Assembly (NCBI GenBank): GCA_002633005.1
Contig: NMRA01000150.1
Coordinates: forward strand, 202,434 to 266,433
DNA: 64,000 nt
Direction of reading: 5' to 3'
Source of the DNA: Phoronis australis
Taxonomy: Eukaryota > Phoronida > Phoronidae
The notes under the pieces were generated by a model. The model saw nothing but the letters and a program-made list of their open reading frames with translations. It did not search any database and was not told the DNA's origin. The position numbers and the translations under genes are program-made. Shown piece by piece: positions 34,001-46,000 of this stretch (positions are counted from its first letter, which is position 1; the number at the start of each line of letters is the position of its first letter).

Positions 34001-37000
34001 CACATCACAGCCGTGTACTCCATTGGATCCAAGTTAACTGTAGCGCTATCACAACTCGGCCAACTGCTACAGCTGCTTAATCGACTCGTTGTGTCGCAAG
34101 ACGCCCGTTTACTTCGCATGAGGACTTTCAAGGTTCTTATTAACTGTAAAAGTTGTAGTGTTTTAAAGTGGCATAGATAAACTGCTATGAAAGTGTGAGT
34201 ACACAAAAGCTATGTGTAATTTGAAGTGCCTTAAATCTAAATGAAGTTCAAATAAATGAATACACAAGTAGTCATCCATACACTTATCATCATGATGCAA
34301 TTATTACCTATTATTATGTTACACAGTTGTAGCAACTTCCTTACTTTGACAGTGACTGAATTCAGTGGTCCCGATGGTTTGTCAATGTTCAGTTGCAAGT
34401 CCGCCAAACCTCCTGTCAAATAACTACTTTGAAGGAACCTGAAAATGTGCATCAATCAATACATTCTTAATTAGTTAATGAAGTCAAACAGTAGCATCGA
34501 AGATAATGTCACTATGGTACACATAATAACAAGTACTGTAAAACAATTATGAGTGACAAAAGATTTTTTTACCTTGGGTGAGAATAATTCTAGCTATGTC
34601 ATTGAATTTTATCTTGTTAAAATTTGCACATATGGCAGTTAATTCTATCCAAGTGCATGCTTTTTCTCAAAGTACAGTGCAATGCATGCAGTTACCACTT
34701 TTTCAGTGCTTCAAGGAATCGTTCATACAAACCTGGCATGCAGCGTTATGCTCCTGTTAATTAAAAGCTTCCATTTATAAGACATGCGATTCGTCACTCC
34801 ATCCCCCGGGCGCGTGGAGTCAAATCTCCGTTGCACAACAACCTCTATGCTATCCTGGGGGAAGTGATAATTATTGATTTCAATTGACTGCTATCACTAA
34901 ACATTTTAAAACTAACTTATTAATAACTATGGTTCATCGATTATTCATGTTTGAGATGAGTTTACATATAAAAACATAAAATTCACAAACGATTTAATCA
35001 AAAACCAGAAATGAAAGTGCCCTAGAAAGCATCACATGTGGCGAAATTAAAGGGATGAAAATGACAATGACCTTTCCTCTATTACTGAGTTACAAAACGC
35101 TACAAAATTAAAGAATTAAAGATTTTTGCAGGCATGAAATCTAAAGTCATATTTATTTCTGAATTTAACCAAACTACAACTTGGATATAACCCAGGGGTA
35201 GTATAGTTGTTTAGGAGCCCCGTTTGATCGGTGCCTCAGTCAAAGGTGAAAGGTCAAAGGTCACATGTCATGAGTGCAACCGGAAGTGATGTCATCCTCC
35301 AACCAGAAAGAAGTGACAATGATGTCACAACTAGGTTTAATTGGACGTGTTACAAAGAGATCTCGATCCAAGGTCAAGGTCATTCACGTAACCGGAAGAC
35401 GTCAGTAAACCTGAAGGAAAACGAGGTCGAATCGGAAGTCATGTGACTGCTGGCATCATCAAGTAGATTAGAGTGTGTCACTGTCCACCACCCAGATGTT
35501 ATAAAAAGATTACATTGTGTTTTGTAGAGTTCAGCTAATCGAGAGTGGAAACAAAATAGGGATTATGTTGGGTACTGAACAAGAACAAAACGTTAATTCC
35601 CTTATTAGCACGTGCCACGTGTCATCGTTGTATAAATTATCCCATTTGTTCTCTCGTATCTCTCACCAACACATGTCGCGAATAACCCTTGAAAGGTAAA
35701 TAACCACCTAACTCAACAACAGGTGTCGCATATAACCTGTGAAAGGTACAAATAAGCAGACATAGTGACGATCTAATATTAATAGAAAACTAGAAAGATT
35801 ATTGTCACGGCGTGACAATAATGGACTCTACGCGTGTGTAATAAACGAATTGTTATGAGAAGTTACTGACAGAAACTTAGATAGAGTGTGGACGGGCTTT
35901 CAGAAGATATTTTCATTTTTCGCTACGACTTCTACTTTTTGAATTATTTGAGATTTTCTGATAGCGCTGTTCCTTTGTTGACAGCCCTTGCTACACTGAT
36001 GTTGGTCTAGCTTCTGTTGAATAAGACCGTGAAGACATTGCTCATAGAGGCCGCATTTTTCAACGTGCAGGGCTGAACATTGGTACGATTATTACAGCAC
36101 ACAAGCACTACAACTGCGCCATGAATCTTTAACTTCCAGTCAAAGATGACGGAAATATCGGCAAGGGCGCATGCGCACCTCGATAACTGGCCGAAACGTT
36201 TTCTCCTGTAGAGGGCGCATTGGTGAACCAATCATTTTCAAACTGGTCACGTGTTTGTTGCATTTGATCAGCTTTTATAAAATTTGGTCAAACCAGAAGT
36301 CATTTTCAAGATGGCCACTGAGGCGCATTTTCAACCATTTTCTACCATTCTACGGTCACAATTTTAACGGGAAGAGCAAATGACGTGAATTTTTGCATGT
36401 GGATTCTTTGAAGTATGCTCTTTCAAAAGTTCTGTGATAACGTTTTTCTCAGACTTGCCATTTTCAAGTTATTTGACTTTGAATTTCAAAAAAAAACGCA
36501 AAATTTCATTTTTTTCGAAAAAATTATGGAATGTTGCGAAACTATCAATTTACTTAGAGTTTGGAATGGGTTTTCAGAAGATGTTTTCCATTTTTTGGTA
36601 GGACGTCTAATTTTCTTAATTATTTGAGATTTTCTGATAGCACTGTTTCTTTGTTGAGCTCTTTTACTGCATTGATGTTGGTTTAGTTTATTTGAACAAG
36701 ACTGTAGTTTATTTCTTACTAATTTATGACATCGTATGAATGTTATGATGTTGTTCATCATCGCCACCTTCCTCATCACAATCATCTTCGTCGTTAATTT
36801 TGCCTATTGTCGCTCAAGACTGTACGTAGCACTGAACAGTCAGGCCGCGGCCACAAAGCATTTTCTAGTCCCTAGAATTTATGTTGAGCAGGGCTTGGAA
36901 TGACAAATGGCGAAAAACGCGGAAAGTTTTACAGCCCAAAACATGCACACAGGCAGCCTTGAAAAAGTCGGTGTGGACTTTTTGCCGACAAAAATCAAGA

Positions 37001-40000
37001 GGACTAAAAAAGAAAAAAAAAGAAAAAAAAAACGGTACCACCTCCGGAAGCGAGCGTCTGTCTTAGCTCGTCCGCCACTCCCGCCTCCAAACATTTTTGG
37101 CTGCAGAGTCGTAGTATTTGTCACTGCGGTTTACAATCACACGAGCCGCCATTGAGGAAATCCATCACGCTATCTCCCCCAGCAATATTGACAATTTACG
37201 TTCCTCCGAAACATAAAGAGAAACTTCCGCTTTTCGAGGTGAAAGTCGTCCGCAACGCGGCGGTAAGAAAGAAATTTGCCGCGGAAATTTTATATCAAAT
37301 CCGATTTTTTTACGCGGAAATATAATAAAATACGTGGACAGAACATTTGAAAAAAGCGGAAATCCGCGTTTCCGCGGAAAATTCCAAGCCCTGGTTGAGG
37401 GTGTGTGTCAGGTTTGGCGGGTGGTTTGAGGAAATTGTTGACAATTGACAGGAAACTTATTGACTTGTGTTTTTGAATGAGAAAAGCCAAGTTTTACCTA
37501 CTTTTGATGCAAACTGGTGGCTGTCATTTGCTATCAACCCCTGTTGTCTGCTGTCCGAGAAACCGGGTGCAATTTCAGGTGGCTGTCAGACAGATCAAAT
37601 TTGCCAAAAAAGTAGCTGGTAAGAGGCTTACCATGACCACATAGTTAGAATCTAGTGAGGACGAGCATTCTGAATCTGTAGTCAGACTTTTTCTAGCACT
37701 TGCAGGGAAGTGGTTATTTCGGGGAGAAAATTGTCAAATTTGGCGTTTTTTGCTAATAGTTTTGTGTGCCGGGATTTTCTTGCCATGTATATTAACCGAT
37801 CAGAAACCTGTACAGTTCGATAAAGTTTTAACGGGCTTTCATAAGATATTTTTCATTTCTCGCTAGTCATCATGATCGTCGTCGTCGTCCTCCTCATCGT
37901 CCTGTTTTCACGTAATTTCGCCATGTGTCACTCCTCCGAGCGCTCTCGCACTGTTGCCAGTTTACCGGGTGCGGGAACAAGACTGCAGGGTATTTCTTAC
38001 TGATTTGTTCGCTACAAGACTGCAGGCTATTTCTCACTGATTTGTTCGCTAGCCACATTAATGCTATCGTGTTGTTCATAATCTCCGCCTTCATCGTCAT
38101 GATCGTCGTCGTCCCCATCGTCCTGTTTTCGCGTAATTTCGCCCCTCCGAGCGCTCTCGCACTGTTGCCAGTTTACCGGGTGCATGAACAAGACTGAAGG
38201 CTATTTCTTACTGATCCTGTTTTCGCGTAATTTCGCCAAGTGTTGCTCCTTCGAGCGCTCTCGTTTGTTTATTGCTTGAAGTCTTTGGTTACTGTAACAA
38301 TTTTTTTTCATTATAGACCATTTCAAGTAGCCAGCACACTTGTTATAGGGACCACCAAAATTCTTGAGCACATCAAAATTCTGAAATTCCGATCAGCACA
38401 CCTCGATAATTCACTAAAAGCAGCTCCACTAACAACCCAGATATAACTACCATGTTTATTAATGTTACTAACACCGTAAACAGGCAACAACCAATTCAAA
38501 TCGGTGATAATAGCCTGGTGGTTGCAGTTGCATCTCAGCCATTTTGCATTTGGCTAGTTTTTGTCCCCACAACTCAGTCACTTTTACTCCTACTAGACCA
38601 AAGCAATGACTTCAGATAAAGTCATAGCTGAGAAAATTTTGAATATCTAAATCATATTGCACCAGGTTAACTTAAAGCCACCATATTCAGAAATAAACTA
38701 ATGTCATTAAAAACTTACATTTACATTTTCATCTCCAGTCAAAGATGCAGCTAAATGGTAACTTAGACATCCACGAAATTCATCCTCCACCATACAAAAT
38801 GAGGCTGCAATAAAACTACAACTATGCATAAAAACAATATGTGATACTGAATTCAACAACCTGTCAACATATGCATTAAGGGCAACATAACGTGTTCTGG
38901 TCATGATACACCAGCCTGAAAATCCTCCCTCATTTTTGGGTCGGTCGAAATTCCTGAGTAAACCACATTCCGTTATTTGGCCGGTAACATGCCATTTCAC
39001 ACTAATACACATTTCACACTAATACTCATTTCACACTAATACACATTTGCTGATGGCATTAAGATAAGAGTTGCCTAACGCAACAACACGTCTGTTTTCA
39101 CTTTTTCGTTCTTCTGATGAACTTAAACTTATAGAAGATTCGAAATCTTCATAAAATTTTGACCTCCGTACGTGCTCTCTCCGTAAATATCGGTGAAGTT
39201 TTACCTGAGGTCGCTTCAATCAGATCAGCCGAGTTTGCAGTAACTTTTAGTATTACTACGCGGTAAAGCGGTTTCCTGTTTTGAATTTTACTTCCGTTAA
39301 GAATTTAATTTAAATTTATAATTTCAAAGTAAATAGCGTGGAATATCAGTAAAAGTCCTGATGAAAAAATAACAAATTTCACAAATTTATGAATCGCAAT
39401 GGTCTAATTTGTGCAGTGCCACTATATTCTAAGTACTCCGTTCTCGTGGTGCGTGTCATGAGCACATGTGTGAGCTGTAAAGTTTCCTCGTTTTTTGCCG
39501 TTTCAAAACGAGAGTGACAGGTAACCGTGTTCAAGCACATAACTTTCGTGGTAAAGCGAAAATCCCAATGAAAATCAGACGAAAAACGACGCTAACTTCA
39601 CGAGTTGACGATTTTTGTCAGAAGTCATGGCAAAAATCCGGAAGGGAGTTGGACGAAAAATGACACTAAAATTGTTGAAAATTTAACAAAAGTTTTTGCT
39701 TCAAAATTCCACCTATTTACCACAAAAATTATCGTGAACTTTTTAAGACCACCACATTACGATCAATGCTGAACGGTGGTTCGACAACGACATAGTTATT
39801 TGGTGGTTATACTATCCAAAAACACCTATGTGTTACAAGTTCTTTATCCATGTTCGTTAAAAACGAATTGTTGAGAGTATATTGGAGAGATCGAACATTA
39901 TTAATGAGCGACAAGTACGTTATAATGTGACTCAATTGTGCTTTTGCTTCTAATTATTTACATATTAGGATAACTAAACAGACTTGTACTGTATAAACTT

Positions 40001-43000
40001 AATGTGGCGTGGTGTTATTGAATCGTAAATTTGGCTGCCAAAAAGTTTCATATATGAATGTTGTGTTGACGTTCAAGGCATCTCACCATTCACTTAAAAC
40101 TAGTTGCCAGACAAGGTGTAATTATCCTGTTTATTGCCCCTATAGCCGAGTAAGTAATGAACTATTGAAATTGAATTGTTTATAGTCCCTTTAACCCCTG
40201 AGATTTTGATCATTTCGCTTCATGAAGATTTCAAGGAAGCACAATAGAGAGTCATTTCATCAGACTACCCAATTACTGAAAATTTACTTTGCATACTGGC
40301 TTGGCCAGTGAATGCCATTTGTTCATTTTTATGCACAACCACCAGAACTTTGTCTTCTAAGCATAACCACCTGACCTTTGACTCCTAGGCATAACCACCT
40401 GACCTCTGACTCCTCAAGCTCAAAACTCAGGAAGCCTCATCAATTTAAATAGCAATAACGTAACCACTAAATAATTAATAAATACTCACACGGAAGGTCA
40501 TCTTGAAGTTTCACTTGAAATGGAAGCATAAAATTCCCTCTTGGTAATACTTTACCTAAAATAAAATATTTGTCCAATACGAAAAGTAAAACAATTTGAG
40601 TTCATTGTTTGAACAAACCGGTGAGGTTAACATCTTCATCAGATTTGGCGATGTCTTGTCTCTCATTCCTGAATCTGATTTATTGAATGATTAAAAGAAA
40701 CATAATACGCAAACGTTCACGTTAGACATAGTACTGGGAAACCTTTCTTACAAAGCTTTCACAACACTTAACTGTAGTCTCACAACCACCTAGAGCTGCT
40801 AAACATTGAAATCAGTTAAAACAAAACAGCAGGTTGTAATTTTAAACAAGAGCAACCCAAAGGATTGAAATGTGCCACGACTGCAGTGCAAACGGTATGC
40901 TTTTCAGGATGTTCATTAGTATCATAAAATGGCCACTAGGTGGTGCAAAATGCATCCCCCATTTGAAAATGGGAAGGCACTGTCGTCATCCTAATCAAAA
41001 ACCATCTGTAAAATTTCAAGAACTCCATTGAGGAATGCTGAAGATTTAGAGGAAAAACATAAAATTGCCTCTATAAGGCACAGTGGTAGTTGGATCCACG
41101 CGAAAGAAGTCATCATACCGTAATCGTTCGGGTTAAATTGGCGAATCTAAAAAATCGGGGGAGGGCGGTTAACAGAGCAGTGGGCGGTTAAATCGAAAAT
41201 CCACCTAAAGTTGGGGATGGGCGGTTAACCGAACATGGGCGGTTATTACGACAGACAACCGCCCTGGGCGGTTAATCTTACCTGGCGATCTAAATCCCGA
41301 CACGACAATCATACTCCGAACGTGTAGCCCTTTTCAAAGAGCTTTATCGTCACGTCGCCAAATGACTGTGAAAACGTCATAACAGCGGATGATCCCAACA
41401 AAGGTTCACTTGCCCTCAGATTAGTCATTCATTATTAAATTTACACAATTGCTGAGTAATATCCCCATGCTGTCCTGCGGTGCGCAGACGACCAGTGACC
41501 ACGCAGCCTCCACTTACAGTCTCATACTATATGTAGCTGTCACGTTCTGAGCCAGAGAGCAGTTTTAAATTGGTTGTAATAAAAGTTTGAAAAACTTAAC
41601 TCTGCTGTTTTTTGTGTTTGGGATGTTATAGTCGACACTCCGTGACTCAATGACATTTTCAGCGTACGGTTCTGCGGCTAGCAGTCTTATCTCGACAGCC
41701 CGGCATTGCTTTCTTGCCATTGCACCAAACATGCTATGTAAAGAAGTAAGACAGGGATCGGGGGTGGTCGAGCCAGTCGTCGATCAAGAATAAAATTTCA
41801 AGCAACTGCATAAATATGTTACAAAATGTCAGAAAACAGCAATGTTTCAATTCATTATTCTAAACGATCACCTTACCAAACTTCGTGGTGGAAAAACGTT
41901 TATTTTTCATGCAAGATGTCCAGATTATCCTATTAATATCACTTGTAATATCGCACTGCGGCACTGTTCGGTCCCGCTGTTATCACGCAATGTCTCAGTC
42001 GACTGACAATCGTGACTTGGAAATGCCGTCAAGTAATATAACGGCCTCTTTCAATATGCATCTTGTTTTTTATGGCCAAAGATAGTGGCGGTATTCAGCA
42101 CGCACGTAGGCCCTACGTGTGAGTCACCTGTCAATCACATGTTGGTGTCAAGGTAACATGCACTCCAAAGTGTGGGAACTTGCGCACGTGCACCACTACA
42201 AATCAGTTACACATAGCGACAGTTTGAAGTAACAAAAACGGGCGTGACTATGTACTTTTAGCTGTTGTTACGAAAGACCCAGTTCTTTACGATATTCTTC
42301 CGTTGCCAATGTTCCCCAAAACTGCGATGTCAAGTCTATTCCCATATTTCCCGGCTCGATGCTCCCTAAGCCCATCCCTGTAACTAGCTGCGAGAATCTC
42401 CTACCCACTATCGTCAAGCAGTCTACGTCGTAGATATTTCATACTCGAGTGGTAAGAATTTTTGTTCAGGCTGAAAATGGCCAATGTACAAACAAAATTA
42501 TTCTGGATGGCTAAAAAGGGGATGTGGAAACGATAATTCACACAGTCACGCTTACGTGGGGGCTAACGCAAGAAATAGTAAAGAACAGCCAGCGACATTA
42601 GTTAAATCTGCTAACCACTTTGACTGAGATGCAATAAGCGAAAAACAAAATTTGACTAGCCGTTTTTTATTACTTCAAGATCATACACAAACATACATTA
42701 TTGCCAACGTTTGAATTCAGAAATCGACAGGCAGCAACGAAATCGGTAACCCAGTAAGGCACTTGTACTGTCCCTTCGGTCGCCCCACATCTTCTATAAC
42801 CCGGCAGTTATATTCATAAAAATATTGAGAATTTGACATCTTTCCGTGAGTTGTGAGATTTGTTCAAAATACGAGAGCTTCCCACCTTAATAGAATTTGG
42901 AGGGTTGGCAAAACCATTGTCACATTTCTCTGGCCTGATTTTTTCGAATATATGTTTTATCTAGTACACTGCAGACGGAATCTCAGCGCGGCAGACAAAG

Positions 43001-46000
43001 TCGCTGAAAGCGGAGGTTTTGACGCCGGCGGCGTTCTTAAGCTTTGCAAACAAGGGAAGAAAATAAAGTGACAAAAAGGTTCAAGTATTATATTTTGAAG
43101 TGAGTTCATGACCCAAGACAATAACTCGTTACCTGCATTGTAATTCAGATTGCTAAACCACCGTCTCGGAGTCCCGGCGTCGTTGCACTCATTGTGATCA
43201 TCGATCTTTTTCTAAAAGTCGGGGAATCGCGAGTTTCCTTAGCACTAGGCGTTAAATCTTCATTCTTTAAAAGTCAGGGATGGGCGCTTAACCGAGAGGT
43301 GGGCGCTTAACTGGAAATCTTCAAAAATCGCAGGGGGGCGCTTAACCGAGCAGTGGGCGGTTAAATCGAAAATCCACTTAAAGTCGGGGATGGGCGGTTA
43401 ACTGAGCATGGCGTTAACCCGAACGATTACGGTATGTTGTCAAGTTCATTGAAATACACTTGCCAAATTTCACAAGGGCTTTAGGAGATACAGCCGTGAA
43501 TGCAAAACACAAAACTGCCACATAGGGCACCACAGTACTCAGACCCATTCGAAAATTACCGCATTAACGTCAGCCATGGTCATCACAGCATGAACCCAAC
43601 AGCCAATTTTCATAATGTCCCTTCAAGTGGTGCGTGCCAGATAGAGAGGCAGATGCACAAAAAACTTATAAATAATAAAAACGGCCAATAGACAGCATAG
43701 ATTTTGTGCGAATTTCATGAAAATCTGTCGAGGAATTCCATAGACACAGGCAAACGTAAAATAAAAAATTGTCACTAGGGGCACAGCAGCAGTCCAATCT
43801 ACCCGTAAGTCGTTGCCCATCGCCATCTCCATAGGAACACATTTGCCAACATTCATAACGATCCCCCATGGCTTTTGGTGGTATTAGAGCAGATGCTTCA
43901 CACAGAAATGGCAGCAATATACACACATATATGCATGTGCGGGTGCATAAATAGATATTTAGAAAAACTGCGATCCTTGAGTAGACATTGAGCAGTTGCC
44001 TTTTAACTCAAAGAATTATAAAGTTAGCAACAAAACAACAAAAACAAGTAAATTTGTGCAGAGTCTCACCATTGTTCTCGTATAATTTCAATTCCCAATT
44101 GATTGACTCCAGTGTTTCTGATCTTCCCTTCACTGGAGCCTTCTGGTCTCCTATACAGACAAATTCAGCTTAAATAAAATCATTTTTTATTACAGCTTAT
44201 AATGCAACACTTAACTTTATCTGTTTTTCTTGAACTACAACACAACTAGGTTTATACCAGCAACTTGATTCAGCATATTTGTGTGAGAAGGGATCAGACC
44301 TTTCAAGAAGTATGTTTCATTAAAGGAGAATGCCACTCAATTTAGTTAGTCTTTTTTACCGCCTTGATCGGTCTATATCCACATCACCTCGTATACGGTC
44401 GATCTCACCTCGCCGAGAGGTGTCGCGTTAACCTGTGAGGAAGGTGCGAAACAATGCAGCGACGTCAGTGGTTCTTCTGTCGAGTGCTGCTATGGTGTGG
44501 TGTATTCTTCCTGCTTGTGCGAACTCTGAAGCTGCGAACGAAGCAGGTATATCGTTTTTTGATTTACTCGAGAGTCCATAATGCTTCGGAAGTGGCTCAC
44601 GGTAGCGAAGAATGAAAAGTACACCGTTAATACCAAGTATGAGACCATAAAACTTCTCCGTGTCTGTCAGTGGCCAGCATTTCGCGGGATTGGTTGTTAA
44701 TCAGGTTTTGATTATTGAGAATTGAAGTTGGCTATGAAAATGTAAACAATTACGATTAATTCAAGGCATGAGAAAATAACGTTTTATATAACCTGTTTGA
44801 TGACTGACTTGTTCATGAGGCTTCTGATTGGTCCTCTGTGTGTAGGATGTTTTCACCAGTTCCTTCTCTCAGCCCTAAAAAAACGTCTTAAGCACACCTC
44901 TGTCTAGATGCGGTGCAAAATCAGAATGGCCCATGAGATACATCTGCGCTTCTCCAAGAAGGTGTTTCGTGGCAGCACACACAAGCGTCAGTCGTTTACC
45001 GTGCAGTTAGCTCACTGACACCAAGACAAGTCATTCAAACGGTTTTCGGAACTATCCATATGTTCCGTTGTCTGCGCACGTTCACTGAGCCTCTCAATTA
45101 TTTCTTGATCAGTGTATTCCGGATTGAACTGATAGACTGTGAAACCTAATGATCGACCTGTGAAGTCTCGTCGGATGAGCACTTGTCTAAGTCGGGATTG
45201 CGAGTTGCCACGTTGACGTTTATTATTGTGCGTTCTGTTTCAAAATGAATTATTCTCACCCTAACCAATGCTTATATAAAACTGAAACAAAATGTCAAAG
45301 TATGTCTCATTAGATGCAATTTGTAATGCCTTGGAGTGTTCGTGAGTGCAAATGTTTTGAGAAGCCAGCAATGAATAAATCACTGAGTCGCCAGCTTTAG
45401 ATGTAATAAACTAATTGACCGGGCACTGAGGCCGTGTAAGTGCATGCTAATTGAGTGTTTGCTGACACAAAGCTGTTGTGAAACAATAACTCGATTTTAT
45501 ATCCTATGGTCAGATGTTAGGGGAATCTCTGTTTAGATATTCATATACATTATTCGAATCATTGTTACTGTACAACTTTTGCCCTTACAGTTCTGTTCGT
45601 GATATCTTCAGTCGGCCACGATGGGCCTCAGATTCCGAGCCACTGGCCAGGATAACAAGTGTTTTGTGTGTTTAGAACTGAAAAAAATCTCAAGTCTAAA
45701 ATTACAACACTCAGCTATGTAAGGGTTTTACATCGACTTTTGATGATTTATTGGTGTAAAACGATGAATTCAAGCGATTAGCTGATACCGGTAAGCATGT
45801 TGTGAACTGCTGAACAGACTGCATTCGAACCTCTGACGTCATTGGTTAATTTTAGTACCTCCGTCTGCCGTCACGAAAAAGAGCTGTACTTGCTGTTATC
45901 GAGTAGAACTACTCGATCTAAATTGATACAAACTAGTTGTTTTTTGGGTGGCATTCTCCTTAAAACACACAACACAGAAGCACAATATAGATATATCCAA

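Noticed and set aside
36879-37124. ORF with a Gly-rich start and a Phe-rich stretch on the minus strand
   Set aside because: It lies inside the 505-bp hAT-like MITE and crosses an A-rich tract; no transposase features.
38240-38446. Plus-strand ORF after an acceptor-like sequence
   Set aside because: The opposite strand offers an exon that fits the arrestin gene in phase at both ends; the plus-strand reading has no partner exons.
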